Shown here in pieces: positions 10,281-21,368 of a stretch of 64,000 bases of DNA. A program made the translations under genes and the position numbers. The DNA comes from an uncultured Mycoplasmatota bacterium (GTDB lineage: Bacteria; Bacillota_I; Bacilli_A; RF39; UBA660): contig USGP01000002.1 in NCBI GenBank assembly GCA_900554315.1, forward strand, positions 30,422 through 94,421, given 5' to 3'. How positions within the stretch are numbered: the first letter of the stretch is position 1; the number at the start of each line of letters is the position of its first letter. Under the pieces are notes generated by a model. The model was given only the letters and a program-made list of their open reading frames with translations. It was not told where the DNA came from and searched no databases.

Positions 10281-13200
10281 ATAAATTCATCTTCTAATTT
10301 ATCTAATGGTTCTTCATCAATAAATTGAGATGCAAGTTCATAATCGACATTACGATAAGCTTTTGCTCCAGTACCAGCTGGAATTAACTTACCAATAATA
10401 ACATTTTCTTTTAATCCTTCTAAGTGGTCAACTTTACCTTTAATAGCAGCATCAGTTAAGATACGAGTTGTCTCTTGGAATGATGCAGCTGATAAGAAGG
10501 AATCAGTTTCAAGAGCAGCCTTTGTAATACCAAGAAGAATAGGTTTACCAAGAGCAGGCTTTTTACCTTGAATAACAGCTTCTTTATTACTATCAGTAAA
10601 TTCACGGAAGTTAACAAGTGATCCAGGAAGAAGTTTGGTATCTCCACCTTCAATAATACGAATCTTACTAATCATACGACGAGCAATAACTTCGATATGT
10701 TTATCTGCAATATCAACACCCTGTGAACGATAAGTATATTGAACTTCTTTCAAGATATACTCTTGAGTAGTAAGTGGATCAGTAACAGCTAATAATTCTT
10801 TTGGACTAATAGCACCCTCAGTAAGCTTATCTCCACAAACAACATCGTCACCTTTTTCAACGCAAAGTTTTGCACCATAATTAGTAACATGTTCTTTTGT
10901 TTCTAATTTGTTAGTAATACTAATCTTAAACTTACCGTGATCTTCTTTAATCTTAGTAACTTTACCATCAATTTCAGCAATTGTTGCTTTACCTTTTGGA
11001 TTACGAGCTTCGAATAACTCTTGTACACGAGGAAGACCTTGAGTAATATCTTCTCCACCAGCAACACCACCAGTATGGAATGTACGCATTGTAAGCTGTG
11101 TACCAGGTTCACCGATAGATTGAGCAGCCATAACACCAACAGCTTCACCAATTTCAACTAAGTTACCAGTTGCTAAGTTGCGACCATAACATTTTTGACA
11201 AACACCGTTAACAGTATTACATGTAAGAATTGTGCGAATTTCTACTTCTGTAATTCCTGCTGCAATAATCTTATCAGCAATAGATTCTGTAATCAATTGT
11301 AATTTATCAACAATAACTTCTTTTGTTTCTGGATTAATAACTTTCTTATTTGTGAAACGACCAACAATACGATCATGTAAGCTTTCAATAACAGCACCAG
11401 TTTTTTCATTGATGAAATCACGAACAACAACACCTTGATCTGTGCCACAATCTTCTTCACGAACAATAATATCTTGAGAAACATCAACTAAACGACGAGT
11501 TAAATATCCAGAGTCTGCTGTCTTCAATGCAGTATCTGCACTACCCTTACGAGCACCATGTGTAGATAAGAAGAATTCAGCAACAGAAAGACCTTCTTTA
11601 AAGTTTGAAAGAACTGGAATTTCAACAGATGATCCATCTGGTTTAGCCATGATACCACGCATACCAGCAATCTGTGTAAAGTTGGAAATATTACCACGCG
11701 CTTTAGAATGCATCATCATGAAGATAGGATTATCTACTTCTTTATTTGCAATTTCTTCAAGTTCTTCTTGAACTTGATCCTTTGCACCATTCCATGTTTC
11801 AATTACTTTATTAAATCTTTCTTCTTCAGTAATAAGACCACGTTTATATTGTTTATTAATCTTATCAACCATCTTTTGATTTTCAGCAACGATTTCAGAC
11901 TTTTTATTACTTGTAACAACATCTGCCATACTGATAGTAATACCAGCAATTGTTGAATACTTAAATCCTAAATCTTTTAAACTATCAAGCATTGTAGAAG
12001 TTTCAGTAGTTTTATAACGCTTAAATACTTGATCAATAATCTTCTCCAAAGTTCCTTTAGCAAAAGGCTTAACTAAAGGCATATCTTTAATAGCAGCTTT
12101 AATATCAGTACCTTTTTCCAAGAAATACTTATTAGGAGTAATATTTTGAATATTATCATCCGTAGGTTCATTAATATAAGCAAATGAATCTGGTAAGATT
12201 TCATTAAACTTAATTTTACCAACAGTTGTAACTAAATATTTACCTTTTTGACTCTCAGTAAACAATTTATGTTTAAATGAATCAACAGGAATAGCAATAC
12301 GAGTATGTAGAGTTAATTCACGTCTCTCATAAGCCATTAATGCTTCATTAGTATTTTTAAATACTCTACCTTCACCATCTTCACCAGCTTTTTCCATTGT
12401 AATATAATAGTTACCTAAAACCATATCTTGTGCTGGTGTAACAATTGGTTTTCCATCAGAAGGTTTCAAAATATTTCCAGAACCTAACATCAAAAGTCTA
12501 GCTTCAGCTTGTGCTTCTTCTGAAAGTGGAACGTGCACTGCCATTTGATCACCATCGAAGTCTGCATTAAATGCTGGACAAACCAATGGATGCAAACGAA
12601 TAGCTTTTCCACCAACTAAAACAGGTTCAAAAGCTTGAATTCCTAAACGGTGTAATGTAGGAGCACGGTTTAATAATACTGGATGCTCTTTAATTACTTC
12701 CTCAACAATATCCCAAACAACAGGATCTTGATTATCAATTAATCTCTTAGCAGCTTTAATATTATGAGCAATATCTTTGCTTACTAATCCATGAATAACA
12801 TGAGGTTTAAATAATTCAAGTGCCATTTCTTTAGGAATACCACATTGATACATTTTAAGACTAGGTCCTACAACGATAACAGAACGTCCAGAATAGTCAA
12901 CACGTTTTCCTAATAGGTTTTGACGGAAACGACCTTGTTTACCTTTTAACATAGATGAAATTGATTTTAATGGTCTATTTCCAGCTCCAGTAACACTTCT
13001 TCCACGACGACCATTATCAAATAATGCATCTACAGCTTCTTGTAACATACGTTTTTCATTTTGGATAATAATTCCAGGAGCACCTAAATCAATAAGTTTC
13101 TTTAAACGATTATTACGGTTAATAACACGACGATATAAATCATTTAAATCACTAGTAGCAAAACGTCCACCATCCAACTGAATCATTGGACGTAAATCTG

Positions 13201-13906
13201 GTGGAATAACTGGAATACAATCTAAAATCATCCATTCAGGTTTATTACCAGAATGATAGAAGGCATCCAAAACATCTAATCTCTTTAATAAACGAGTTCT
13301 CTTTTGACCTTGAGCATTCTTTAATTCTTCTTCTATTTCATCAATTTCTTTCTTCAAATCAACTTTCTTTAATAATTCCTTAATAGCTTCAGCACCCATA
13401 CCAACTTTGAAACCAGTACCATATTTTTCATAATATGCTCTGTATTCTTTTTCTGATAATGTTTGCTTATTTTCAAGAGGTGTATTTCCTTTATCAATAA
13501 CTACATAACTAACAAAATATAATACCTCTTCCAAATCTCTTGGACTCATATCAAGAACTAATCCCATACGAGATGGTACACCTTTAAAGAACCAAATGTG
13601 AGAGACAGGAGTTGCTAACTCAATATGTCCCATACGTTCACGACGAACTTTAGAACGAGTTACTTCAACTCCACAGCGATCACATACAATATTTTTATAA
13701 CGTACTCTCTTGTATTTACCACAAGCACATTCGAAGTCTTTTGTAGGTCCAAAAATCTTTTCACAGAATAATCCATCACGCTCTGGACGAAGAGTACGAT
13801 AATTAATGGTTTCAGGTTTCTTTACTTCTCCATAAGACCATTCACGAATTTTTTCAGGTGAAGCGATTCCAATTTTTAATGCATCAAACTTATTTACTTC
13901 TATCAT
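10274..13906 (-). CDS. rpoC: RNA polymerase beta' subunit
   Basis: Catalytic subunit of RNA polymerase, 1210 residues. Near the N-terminus are the zinc-binding CACGKY...CDRCGVEV cysteines. The [12 protein letters not shown] active-site motif carries the Mg-binding aspartates, followed by the bridge-helix/trigger-loop region ([29 protein letters not shown]) and the second zinc site ([13 protein letters not shown]). The ATG overlaps the rpoB stop by one base, indicating translational coupling. Length and domain order fit Bacillota beta'. Confidence 0.99.
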   Translation of the reverse strand: MIEVNKFDALKIGIASPEKIREWSYGEVKKPETINYRTLRPERDGLFCEKIFGPTKDFECACGKYKRVRYKNIVCDRCGVEVTRSKVRRERMGHIELATPVSHIWFFKGVPSRMGLVLDMSPRDLEEVLYFVSYVVIDKGNTPLENKQTLSEKEYRAYYEKYGTGFKVGMGAEAIKELLKKVDLKKEIDEIEEELKNAQGQKRTRLLKRLDVLDAFYHSGNKPEWMILDCIPVIPPDLRPMIQLDGGRFATSDLNDLYRRVINRNNRLKKLIDLGAPGIIIQNEKRMLQEAVDALFDNGRRGRSVTGAGNRPLKSISSMLKGKQGRFRQNLLGKRVDYSGRSVIVVGPSLKMYQCGIPKEMALELFKPHVIHGLVSKDIAHNIKAAKRLIDNQDPVVWDIVEEVIKEHPVLLNRAPTLHRLGIQAFEPVLVGGKAIRLHPLVCPAFNADFDGDQMAVHVPLSEEAQAEARLLMLGSGNILKPSDGKPIVTPAQDMVLGNYYITMEKAGEDGEGRVFKNTNEALMAYERRELTLHTRIAIPVDSFKHKLFTESQKGKYLVTTVGKIKFNEILPDSFAYINEPTDDNIQNITPNKYFLEKGTDIKAAIKDMPLVKPFAKGTLEKIIDQVFKRYKTTETSTMLDSLKDLGFKYSTIAGITISMADVVTSNKKSEIVAENQKMVDKINKQYKRGLITEEERFNKVIETWNGAKDQVQEELEEIANKEVDNPIFMMMHSKARGNISNFTQIAGMRGIMAKPDGSSVEIPVLSNFKEGLSVAEFFLSTHGARKGSADTALKTADSGYLTRRLVDVSQDIIVREEDCGTDQGVVVRDFINEKTGAVIESLHDRIVGRFTNKKVINPETKEVIVDKLQLITESIADKIIAAGITEVEIRTILTCNTVNGVCQKCYGRNLATGNLVEIGEAVGVMAAQSIGEPGTQLTMRTFHTGGVAGGEDITQGLPRVQELFEARNPKGKATIAEIDGKVTKIKEDHGKFKISITNKLETKEHVTNYGAKLCVEKGDDVVCGDKLTEGAISPKELLAVTDPLTTQEYILKEVQYTYRSQGVDIADKHIEVIARRMISKIRIIEGGDTKLLPGSLVNFREFTDSNKEAVIQGKKPALGKPILLGITKAALETDSFLSAASFQETTRILTDAAIKGKVDHLEGLKENVIIGKLIPAGTGAKAYRNVDYELASQFIDEEPLDKLEDEFME

Positions 13907-16900
13907 TAAAGATCAGCTCCTTCCTCAAATTCTTCTTCCTTTTTTAAGTCTTCTTCTAACTCATCATCAAAGTCTTGATCATCGTCTACATCTTCATTCT
14001 CATCATCAGTTTCTTCATCTTCAGAAGATGTAATAGCAACAGCCGGCGACTTCTCAACTTCAGAGATATCTAATTTAGTATCTTCATGATCCTCTTCTTC
14101 TTCAATTTCTTTCAATTCTAATGTTCTACCTTCATCATCAATAATAGAAACATCTAATCCTAAAGCTTGGAATTCTTTCATCAATACTCTAAATGATTCT
14201 GGAACACCCGCTCCTTTAATTTCTTGTCCTTTAATAATAGCTTCATATGTCTTAACACGGCCAACAACATCATCAGACTTAATAGTCATCATTTCTTGTA
14301 ATGTATGAGCTGCACCATAAGCATATAATGCCCAAACTTCCATTTCTCCAAATCTTTGTCCACCAAACTGTGCTTTACCACCAAGAGGTTGTTGTGTAAC
14401 TAAAGAATATGGACCAGTAGAACGAGCATGAAGTTTATCATCTACCATGTGGTGTAACTTAATCATGTACATAACACCAACGGCAATACGATTATCAAAT
14501 GGTTCACCAGTACGTCCATCATAAAGAACGGTTTTACCATCCTCAGCCATACCAGCTTCCTTCATCATAGCTTGAATATCATCAATATGAGCACCGTCAA
14601 ATACTGGAGTAGCAATATGAACACCTAACTTCTTAGCAGCCATACCCATATGAATTTCAAGAATTTGTCCTAAATTCATACGAGAAGGAACACCTTGTGG
14701 ATTTAACATAATATCAACTGGTGTACCATCTGGCATATATGGCATATCTTCTTGAGGTAAGATAAGTGAAATAACACCCTTATTACCATGACGTCCAGAC
14801 ATCTTATCTCCAACTTGAATCTTACGTTTTTGAATGATGTAAACACGAATTACTTTGCTAACACCAGCTGGTAATTCATCATTATCTTTACGAGAATAAA
14901 TCTTAATATCATGAACAACACCATCTCCACCATGTGGAACACGAAGTGAAGTATCACGAACTTCTCGAGTTTTCTCTCCGAAAATTGCATGTAATAATTT
15001 TTCTTCTGAAGTAAGTTCTGCCATACCTTTAGGAGTAACTTTACCAACTAAGATATCTCCTTCTTTTACTTCAGTACCTATGGTAATAATACCATTTTCA
15101 TCTAAGTTACGACGAGCTTCTTCACTAACATTAGGAATATCTCTAGTAATTTCTTCAGGTCCTAATTTAGTTTCACGACATTGCATTTCATAGTCTTCAA
15201 GATGTAATGAAGTAAATTTATCATCTTTTACTAAATTTTCATTTAAAATTACTGCATCCTCATAGTTATATCCATTGAATGTCATGAAAGCAACTGTCAT
15301 ATTTTTACCTAAAGCAAGCTCACCTTTATCTGTAGAATTACCATCAGCTAAGATAGTAACACCAGCCTTAACTTTATCACCAACATGTACAATTGGTCTT
15401 TGATGTGAACAAATACTAGAGTTAGCAAGTTCAAAGTTAGCTAAACGATAAGTATCTTTACCATTTGCAGTCTTAACAACAATTTTTCTTGCATCTACGT
15501 ATTCAACAACACCATCAGCTTTACAAACAATTTCAACTCCTGAATCTTTAGCTGCAATAAATTCAACACCAGTACCAACATATGGAGCCTCAGTCTTAAT
15601 TAAAGGCATAGCCTGACGTTGCATGTTTGCACCCATCAATGCACGAGTAGCATCATCATGTTCCAAGAATGGAATACAACTTGTAGTAACAGATACAACC
15701 TGTTGTGGACTTACATCAATATAATCAACCTGCTCAGGTTTAGCCAAAATATTATCACCACGGAAACGAGCATTTACCATTTCATCAGTAATAACATTAT
15801 CTTCATTTGTACCAACTGTAGATTGAGAAATAATATAATCAAGTTCTTCATCAGCAGTTAAATAAACAACTTCGTCAGTAATCTTTTTATCTACAACTTT
15901 ACGATATGGAGTCATAATAAATCCATACTCATCAATTTTAGCATAACTTGCAAGTGAAGTAATAAGTCCGATATTTGGTCCTTCAGGAGACTCAATTGGA
16001 CAAATACGACCATAATGAGAAGCATTAACGTCACGTACTTCAACTCCAGCACGATCTCTTGATAATCCACCAGGTCCTAAAGCTGATAAACGACGTTTAT
16101 TAGTAAGTTCTGCAATAGGGTTAGTTTGATCCATAAATTGAGATAATTGAGAACTACCAAAGAATTCTTTCATAGCAGCTGTAACTGGACGAATATTGAT
16201 TAATGTCTTTGGAGTAACTTCTTCCATTTCCTGCGTAGTCATACGCTCACGAATTACTCTCTCCATACGAGAAACACCAATTCTAAATTGATTTTGTAAA
16301 AGTTCCCCTACTTGACGAATACGTCTATTTCCCAAATGATCAATTTCATCATAGTTACCTACACCATGTAATAAATTCAAATAATAAGAAACAGAAGCAT
16401 AAACATCTGAAATTGTTAATCTCTTAACATCAATACTTTGATCATTACCAATGACAATAAGTTTTTTCTTTTTATCACTTGGATCAACAATCTTAACAAT
16501 TTGTACTTTATTATAAGTATCTAATTCATCATTAATAGTAACTTCTTGTAAACCGAAACCAGCAGCTAACGCACTCTTTAAAATATCTAAATTTGCTTTT
16601 GTAATTTGTGTACCTTTTTCAAGAACAACAACACCATCAGCATCACAAACATCCTCAGCTAAAGTTTGATTCAACAAACGATCAACCACATTAAGTTTAC
16701 GATTAAACTTATAACGTCCAACTTTAGCTAAATCATATCTAAATTCATCAAAAAATCTAGTAATAATTTGGTTCTTAGAAGAATCTAATGTAGCAGGTTC
16801 TCCAGGTCTTAATTTTTCATAAATTTCAATTAAAGCCTCATCTGTATTTTTAGTAGAATCTTTTGCAATAGTATTTTTTAGATAATCATCTTCACCAAAC

Positions 16901-17529
16901 ATTGATAAAATTTCATCATCACTAGATAAACCAAACGCACGTAATAAAGTAGTTAAGGTTACTTTTCTTGTACGGTCAATTCTAACATATAATACATCTC
17001 TTGCATCAACTTCAAATTCTAACCATGTTCCACGTGTTGGAATAATCTGTGAAGTAATTAATTCACGACCATTTTTATCCACTTCACGATTAAAATACAC
17101 ACTAGGAGAACGAACTAATTGTGAAACAATAACACGTTCTGCTCCATTGATAACAAAAGTTCCACTTTCTGTCATCATAGGCATATCACCCATGAAAATC
17201 TCTTGTTCTTTTACTTCACCAGTTTCACGGTTTAGTAAACGAACTTCAACACGTAAAGGTGCTGAATATGTTGTTTCTCTATCTTTACTTTCCTTAATAG
17301 AGTAACGAGGTTCATCAAAATGGTAATCACCAAACTCAAGTGATAAAGTTCCAGAGAAATTTTCTACTGGAAATAAATCTTCAAATACCTCTTTGATACC
17401 TTCATTAATAAATTTTTCATATGATTTCTTTTGGATTTCTAACAAATCTTTTAGTTCATAAGTATTTCTAATACGTGAGAAATTTCTTCTTTCTCGATAG
17501 TCACCATATTTAACTATTTTGTAAGCCAC
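13906..17529 (-). CDS. rpoB: RNA polymerase beta subunit
   Basis: Core RNA polymerase subunit, 1207 residues, starting at a GTG (17529) preceded by GGGTG. The rifampicin-binding cluster is easily found ([16 protein letters not shown] followed by [12 protein letters not shown]). Residue 477 is Asn (codon AAT, 16099-16101), where E. coli has His526; Asn at this site is known from rifampicin-resistant Mollicutes. The C-terminal 65 or so residues form a very acidic tail rich in Glu and Asp. It is the first gene of the rpoBC operon, with its own promoter abutting rsmC. Confidence 0.99.
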   Translation of the reverse strand: MAYKIVKYGDYRERRNFSRIRNTYELKDLLEIQKKSYEKFINEGIKEVFEDLFPVENFSGTLSLEFGDYHFDEPRYSIKESKDRETTYSAPLRVEVRLLNRETGEVKEQEIFMGDMPMMTESGTFVINGAERVIVSQLVRSPSVYFNREVDKNGRELITSQIIPTRGTWLEFEVDARDVLYVRIDRTRKVTLTTLLRAFGLSSDDEILSMFGEDDYLKNTIAKDSTKNTDEALIEIYEKLRPGEPATLDSSKNQIITRFFDEFRYDLAKVGRYKFNRKLNVVDRLLNQTLAEDVCDADGVVVLEKGTQITKANLDILKSALAAGFGLQEVTINDELDTYNKVQIVKIVDPSDKKKKLIVIGNDQSIDVKRLTISDVYASVSYYLNLLHGVGNYDEIDHLGNRRIRQVGELLQNQFRIGVSRMERVIRERMTTQEMEEVTPKTLINIRPVTAAMKEFFGSSQLSQFMDQTNPIAELTNKRRLSALGPGGLSRDRAGVEVRDVNASHYGRICPIESPEGPNIGLITSLASYAKIDEYGFIMTPYRKVVDKKITDEVVYLTADEELDYIISQSTVGTNEDNVITDEMVNARFRGDNILAKPEQVDYIDVSPQQVVSVTTSCIPFLEHDDATRALMGANMQRQAMPLIKTEAPYVGTGVEFIAAKDSGVEIVCKADGVVEYVDARKIVVKTANGKDTYRLANFELANSSICSHQRPIVHVGDKVKAGVTILADGNSTDKGELALGKNMTVAFMTFNGYNYEDAVILNENLVKDDKFTSLHLEDYEMQCRETKLGPEEITRDIPNVSEEARRNLDENGIITIGTEVKEGDILVGKVTPKGMAELTSEEKLLHAIFGEKTREVRDTSLRVPHGGDGVVHDIKIYSRKDNDELPAGVSKVIRVYIIQKRKIQVGDKMSGRHGNKGVISLILPQEDMPYMPDGTPVDIMLNPQGVPSRMNLGQILEIHMGMAAKKLGVHIATPVFDGAHIDDIQAMMKEAGMAEDGKTVLYDGRTGEPFDNRIAVGVMYMIKLHHMVDDKLHARSTGPYSLVTQQPLGGKAQFGGQRFGEMEVWALYAYGAAHTLQEMMTIKSDDVVGRVKTYEAIIKGQEIKGAGVPESFRVLMKEFQALGLDVSIIDDEGRTLELKEIEEEEDHEDTKLDISEVEKSPAVAITSSEDEETDDENEDVDDDQDFDDELEEDLKKEEEFEEGADL

Positions 17530-17596
17530 TCAATTCACCCCTAACACAATTTTTTTAAAGAAAATACATACAACAAAAATATATTGCCAATTTATA

Positions 17597-17625
17597 TTAA
17601 TAGCACAACAAGTGCAATAAGTCAA
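17597..17625 (-). promoter_or_regulatory. rpoBC promoter
   Basis: TTGACT (17620-17625) and TATTAA (17597-17602) lie 17 bases apart on the minus strand. The -35 box touches the rsmC stop codon. Confidence 0.7.
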
Positions 17626-18213
17626 TTATAAATGGCACTGAAGAATGAAAAAGCCTTTCTTTTTTTCTAATACCTTAACATTATAGACTTTTTCGAGGTC
17701 GACAATTAGCGATTTAGCACCCTGTTCCTTTCGAATAACCAGAAAAAGATTACCGCCATCTTTTAAGTATTCGTGTGCATTCATCACAATGTCATAAACA
17801 ATTTTTTTACCGGCTCTAATCGGAGGATTAGTAATAATTGTTGCATACTTAGATGTAATAGAACTGTAGCAATCACTTTCAAAACAAGAAACATAATCCG
17901 AAACACCATTTAATTTAGCATTTCTTCTAGAAAGATGTAATGCTCTTAAATTAACATCAACCATATCAACCTTAGATGACAAAACCTTTGCCAAAACGAT
18001 TCCTAAAACTCCATAACCGCATCCCATATCTAGAATTTTGCCTCCAACCTCTTCAAGCGGGATTGATTCAAGAAGAAGTCTACTGCCAAAATCCAAACCG
18101 TCTTTTGAAAAAACTCCATTATCAGTTAAAAAAGTAAAATGGTTTCCTAAAACCAAACACTTGGTTTCTTTTATATCACTTGGTAAATATTCGTTTGTAA
18201 AATAATGCCCCAT
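17626..18213 (-). CDS. ybxB: Class I methyltransferase, RsmC/YbxB type
   Basis: A 195-residue SAM-dependent methyltransferase in the position of B. subtilis ybxB, between rplL and rpoB. It has the SAM-binding GGKILDMGCGYGVLGI motif near residue 60 and an NPPI motif in place of the NPPF/Y of guanine/adenine N-methyltransferases. Relatives modify 16S rRNA G1207 (RsmC). I start it at the ATG at 18213, which follows AGGGG; the longer frame from 18285 would begin inside the promoter. A terminator-like hairpin lies between promoter and start, suggesting attenuation. The exact rRNA target is inferred. Confidence 0.9.
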   Translation of the reverse strand: MGHYFTNEYLPSDIKETKCLVLGNHFTFLTDNGVFSKDGLDFGSRLLLESIPLEEVGGKILDMGCGYGVLGIVLAKVLSSKVDMVDVNLRALHLSRRNAKLNGVSDYVSCFESDCYSSITSKYATIITNPPIRAGKKIVYDIVMNAHEYLKDGGNLFLVIRKEQGAKSLIVDLEKVYNVKVLEKKKGFFILQCHL

Positions 18214-18229
18214 CTTATCCCCTCTAAAC

Positions 18230-18272
18230 AAAAAAGAAGGAGAAAACTCAAAACATTTGATAAGTTTTCTCC
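18230..18272 (-). terminator. Terminator-like hairpin in the rsmC-type leader
   Basis: A 10-bp stem (GGAGAAAACT at 18239-18248 with AGTTTTCTCC at 18263-18272) followed on the RNA by UUC and six U. It lies after the predicted transcription start and before the ribosome site, so it may be an attenuator. Confidence 0.65.
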
Positions 18273-18285
18273 CTTTCGTAAACAT

Positions 18286-18314
18286 ATAATACAGTAAATG
18301 TTTTAATTTGTCAA
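18286..18314 (-). promoter_or_regulatory. Promoter of the rsmC-type gene
   Basis: Consensus TTGACA (18309-18314) and TATTAT (18286-18291), 17 bases apart on the minus strand. Confidence 0.85.
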
Positions 18315-18405
18315 ACGTTTTTTAATTTTTTGACGAAATTTTACAAAAATAGTTATTTTTAACATCTATTCACATTAAAATAAATCAAAAAACGATTTAA
18401 AACAT

Positions 18406-18432
18406 AAAAAAAGAAGTTAATTACTTAACTTC
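18406..18432 (-). terminator. rplJL terminator
   Basis: GAAGTTAA/TTAACTTC stem (18413-18432) with a 4-base loop and seven U; it includes the rplL stop codon. Confidence 0.9.
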
Positions 18433-18789
18433 TACAGTAGCTCCAGCTTCTTCAAGCTTAGCTTTAATTTCATCAGCTTCAGTAGTAGAAATGTTTTCTT
18501 TAACTGCTCCGTTGTTATCAACGATATCTTTAGATTCTTTTAATCCTAAACCAGTAATTTCTTTAACAACTTTGATAACAGCAACTTTAGCAGCTCCAGC
18601 ATCAGCGATTGATACAGTAACTGCACTTGGAGTATCATCAGCAGCAGCTCCAGCAGCAGGTGCAGCAACAGCTACAGCAGATGGATCAACACCAAATTCT
18701 TCTTTCATTGCATCTACTAATTCTTTAATTTCTAATAAATTCATTTCTTTTAAACTACTGATAAATTCTTCTTTAGTTAATTTAGCCAT
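18421..18789 (-). CDS. rplL: 50S ribosomal protein L7/L12
   Basis: The stalk protein that recruits translational GTPases; 122 residues. It has the N-terminal dimerisation helix region ([19 protein letters not shown]), an Ala-rich hinge (about residues 38-55), and the C-terminal domain with [20 protein letters not shown]. It is 24 bases after rplJ under the L10 leader. Confidence 0.99.
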   Translation of the reverse strand: MAKLTKEEFISSLKEMNLLEIKELVDAMKEEFGVDPSAVAVAAPAAGAAADDTPSAVTVSIADAGAAKVAVIKVVKEITGLGLKESKDIVDNNGAVKENISTTEADEIKAKLEEAGATVEVK

Positions 18790-18813
18790 TTTATTTCCTC
18801 CTTATATTTATAA

Positions 18814-19311
18814 TTAATTTTCTTCTTTTTGTTGACTATATAAGTCTAAGCAAATTGATAGGTCTCTTGGAATTCCCATCATACCACCAGCAAGCATAGT
18901 AAGTAATCCATCTCTTGATGGTATAGTAGCATATTCTGCTAATTTAGCCTGATCAGCTTTTTCTCCATCAACAATCCCTACTTTTAAAACTAATGCTGGA
19001 TGATTTTTAGCAAATTCTGACAATACCTTAATTGGTGCGATTTGATCTTCACCATAAGCAAAAGCACTTGGTCCAGTTAATGATTCATCTAAATCAATAT
19101 CTAAATCATGAAATGCACGTGCCATTAAAGTATTTTTATATACTTTATAATCAGAGTTAGATTCTCTTAACTTAACACGTAACTCTTTAGCCTCACTATC
19201 AGTAATACCACGATAATCAAATAATACGATAGTATTAGCATTTTGAACACGATCTTTAATCTCATCGATTACAGCTTGCTTTTTCTTTAAGTTAGCTTCA
19301 CTTGCCATCAA
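18814..19311 (-). CDS. rplJ: 50S ribosomal protein L10
   Basis: The base of the L7/L12 stalk, 165 residues. The N-terminal rRNA-binding domain contains FDYRGITDSEAKELRVKLRE and YKVYKNTLMARA, and the C-terminal helix binds L12 dimers. It is preceded by a full L10 leader, through which the L10-L12 complex is expected to repress the operon. An AGGAGG site precedes the ATG. Confidence 0.98.
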   Translation of the reverse strand: MMASEANLKKKQAVIDEIKDRVQNANTIVLFDYRGITDSEAKELRVKLRESNSDYKVYKNTLMARAFHDLDIDLDESLTGPSAFAYGEDQIAPIKVLSEFAKNHPALVLKVGIVDGEKADQAKLAEYATIPSRDGLLTMLAGGMMGIPRDLSICLDLYSQQKEEN

Positions 19312-19330
19312 AACACCTCCTTAATTTTTC

Positions 19331-19440
19331 GGGATGCCATAAAAAAGGTTCTCACGAACATAGACGTGAGAACCTTTCGTATACTTAAGATTAAGTCCTC
19401 GGTAGGATTTATGTTATACCTACTGTCTATGGCACCTACA
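19331..19440 (-). ncRNA. L10 leader (ribosomal protein autoregulatory RNA)
   Basis: It has the expected position and organisation: a closing helix in which GGTGCCAT near the 5' end pairs with ATGGCATCC near the 3' end, an internal kink-turn-like region around 19390-19425, and a strong GGTTCTCACG/CGTGAGAACC hairpin (19347-19374) followed by U residues. It lies between the rplJ promoter and rplJ. Confidence 0.9.
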
Positions 19441-19450
19441 AATTGTCTTT

Positions 19451-19479
19451 ATTATATCCTATAACTTTCTATTTGTCAA
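19451..19479 (-). promoter_or_regulatory. rplJL promoter
   Basis: Perfect TTGACA (19474-19479) and TATAAT (19451-19456) with 17-base spacing, overlapping the end of rplA. Confidence 0.92.
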
Positions 19480-20164
19480 AATTATTTTCAACTTTAATTC
19501 CAGGACCCATAGTTGAAGCTATAGCGATACTCTTAACATAATCACCTTTTACAGTTGCTGGTTTAACTCTTAAGATAGCAGCTACAAAAGCATTTAAGTT
19601 TTCTAGCAAATCTTCTTCTGAGAATGAAACCTTACCAATAACTCCGTGAATAATTCCGAAACTATCAGCACGATATTCAACACGACCAGCTTTAACTTCT
19701 TGAACAGCTTTAGCAACATCTAACGTAACAGTACCAGTCTTAGGGTTTGGCATTAAACCTTTAGGGCCTAAAACTCTACCTAATTTACCAAGAAGTGGCA
19801 TCATATCTGGAGTAGCAATCATAGTATCAAAATCGAACCAATTTTCTTTTTCGATTTTTTCTAACATATCAACGTCTCCTACATAATCAGCACCAGCTTC
19901 TTTTGCTTGAGCAGCTTTTTCTCCTCTAGCAATAACTAAAACTTTTGTAGTTTTACCAGTTCCTTTTGGAAGAACAATTGCTCCTCTTAATTGTTGATCA
20001 GCTTTTTTAGTATCAATATTTAATCTCATAGCCACTTCAACAGTACCATCAAAAGAACTAGTAGAAGTTTCTTTAACTAACTTAACAGCCTCTTCTTTAG
20101 AATATACTTTGTTACGTTCTAACTTAGACATAGCTTCTGTATATTTTTTACTTCTCTTTTTCAT
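19469..20164 (-). CDS. rplA: 50S ribosomal protein L1
   Basis: L1-stalk protein and translational repressor of the L11-L1 genes, 231 residues. Typical blocks are [69 protein letters not shown] and the C-terminal GPGIKV. It lies 67 bases after rplK, and that gap holds an L1-type RNA site. A GGAGG site precedes the ATG. Confidence 0.98.
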   Translation of the reverse strand: MKKRSKKYTEAMSKLERNKVYSKEEAVKLVKETSTSSFDGTVEVAMRLNIDTKKADQQLRGAIVLPKGTGKTTKVLVIARGEKAAQAKEAGADYVGDVDMLEKIEKENWFDFDTMIATPDMMPLLGKLGRVLGPKGLMPNPKTGTVTLDVAKAVQEVKAGRVEYRADSFGIIHGVIGKVSFSEEDLLENLNAFVAAILRVKPATVKGDYVKSIAIASTMGPGIKVENNFDK

Positions 20165-20175
20165 CTTTTTTCCTC

Positions 20176-20224
20176 CTTACGTGGTAATAGCGGTATAAAC
20201 CTTCCACATAGGTATAACCTACAT
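20176..20224 (-). promoter_or_regulatory. Probable L1-binding mRNA site before rplA
   Basis: On the RNA strand GUGGAAGG...CCGC..UUACCAC forms a closing GUGG/CCAC helix around an asymmetric internal loop (20181-20206), the shape of the L1 target in 23S rRNA and in other L1 mRNAs. A small TAGGT/ACCTA hairpin precedes it. Confidence 0.5.
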
Positions 20225-20231
20225 AGAATAA

Positions 20232-20669
20232 TTACTTATCAGTATAACCAGGGATTGAAATACCCATATTTCTTGCAGTTCCTGCAACAATCTTCATTGC
20301 AGATTCTACATCGTAAGCATTTAAATCTGGTAATTTGATTTCAGCAATTTCTCTTAATTGATCTTCAGTTAAAGTAGCAACTGTTTCATTAACTCCTTTA
20401 ACAGATCCTTTATTGATTTTTGCATATTTTTTAAGTAAGAATGGTACAGGTGGAGTTTTAATAACGAAATCAAAACTTCTGTCATCATAAATTGAAATTT
20501 CTACTGGTAAAATATCACCCATTTTATCTCTAGTAGCATCATTATACTTAGTACAAAAATCTTGTAAATTAATTCCTGCAGGTCCTAATACAGTACCAAC
20601 TGGTGGAGCTGGAGTAGCTTTTCCTGCTGGAATTTGTAATTTAATCTTCTTTATTGCTTCTTTTGCCAC
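20232..20669 (-). CDS. rplK: 50S ribosomal protein L11
   Basis: GTPase-associated-centre protein, 145 residues. I choose the GTG at 20669: the AGGAGG at 20679-20684 is 8-9 bases away from it but touches the upstream GTG at 20678, and the protein then begins MAKEAIKKIKLQIPAGKA. The thiostrepton-contact PAPPVG prolines are present. The C-terminal rRNA-binding domain with GTARNMGI is intact. It has its own promoter and a structured leader. Confidence 0.98.
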   Translation of the reverse strand: MAKEAIKKIKLQIPAGKATPAPPVGTVLGPAGINLQDFCTKYNDATRDKMGDILPVEISIYDDRSFDFVIKTPPVPFLLKKYAKINKGSVKGVNETVATLTEDQLREIAEIKLPDLNAYDVESAMKIVAGTARNMGISIPGYTDK

Positions 20670-20689
20670 GAAAAACACCTCCTATATTT

Positions 20690-20780
20690 TAGTTTTCGCG
20701 AGTGGTCCAAATAGCTTGATTCCCGCTTTCATAAATGCAAACCATGCTTCCCACTAAATCTATATTAATTTAATATAGCC
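20690..20780 (-). promoter_or_regulatory. Structured rplK leader
   Basis: About 90 untranslated bases include a CTATATTAA/TTAATATAG hairpin (20759-20778) and a GTGGGAAGC...GGACCAC closing helix (about 20703-20756). The GUGG/CCAC closure resembles an L1 site, so this may be the main regulatory leader of the operon. Confidence 0.45.
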
Positions 20781-20785
20781 CCTAA

Positions 20786-20814
20786 ATAATAACATACTAT
20801 TTATGTTTTTGCAA
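20786..20814 (-). promoter_or_regulatory. rplKA promoter
   Basis: TTGCAA (20809-20814) and TATTAT (20786-20791) with 17-base spacing on the minus strand. Confidence 0.75.
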
Positions 20815-20819
20815 CTATT

Positions 20820-21353
20820 TTATGCTTTTTGAATTTGATTTAACTCAACTTCAACAGAAGTCTCTTGACCAAATAAGTCAACCAATAACATAACTTTTTG
20901 ATTTGGTAAATCTACACTATCGATTTTACCAAACATACCATTAAATGGACCATCAACAATTTTAACAGTTGTACCAACAACTAAATCTTTATCAACATCC
21001 ATACGACTTATTCCCATATTACCTAAAATCTTATCAACTTCATATGGTTGTAATGGTGTTGGTTTAGCACCCTTACCACTTGATCCAATAAAGCCAGTAA
21101 CACCAGGAGTATTACGAACTACGTACCAAGCTTCATCAGTCATAACCATTTCAACCAATATATAACCTGGGAACATTTTTTTAACTTTTTCTTTTTTAAC
21201 ACCGTCTTTAATTTCTACAACTTTCTCTTCTGGAATAACAACTCTAAAAATATAGTCTTGCATATCCATTGATTCAGCACGCATTTCCAACTTTTCCTTT
21301 ACCTTATTCTCATGTCCTGAATAAGTATTAACAACATACCATTGCTTTTCCAT
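20820..21353 (-). CDS. nusG: Transcription antitermination protein NusG
   Basis: A transcription elongation factor of 177 residues. It has the NGN domain (KQWYVVNTYSGHENKV, FPGYILVEMVMTDEAWYVVRNTPGVTGFIG) and a C-terminal KOW domain (GTTVKIVDGPFNGMFGKI). It follows secE by 15 bases; the secE-nusG-rplK-rplA order is the conserved bacterial arrangement. Confidence 0.98.
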   Translation of the reverse strand: MEKQWYVVNTYSGHENKVKEKLEMRAESMDMQDYIFRVVIPEEKVVEIKDGVKKEKVKKMFPGYILVEMVMTDEAWYVVRNTPGVTGFIGSSGKGAKPTPLQPYEVDKILGNMGISRMDVDKDLVVGTTVKIVDGPFNGMFGKIDSVDLPNQKVMLLVDLFGQETSVEVELNQIQKA

Positions 21354-21368
21354 AAACTAAAACTCCTT

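Noticed and set aside
13908..14130. Acidic RpoB tail as a fused delta-like domain
   Set aside because: Bacillota RpoB tails are often acidic and disordered; no RpoE-like folded domain is visible.
18214..18285. Longer start for the rsmC-type protein
   Set aside because: It begins in the -10 box and is translated through the terminator-like hairpin; 18213 has AGGGG.
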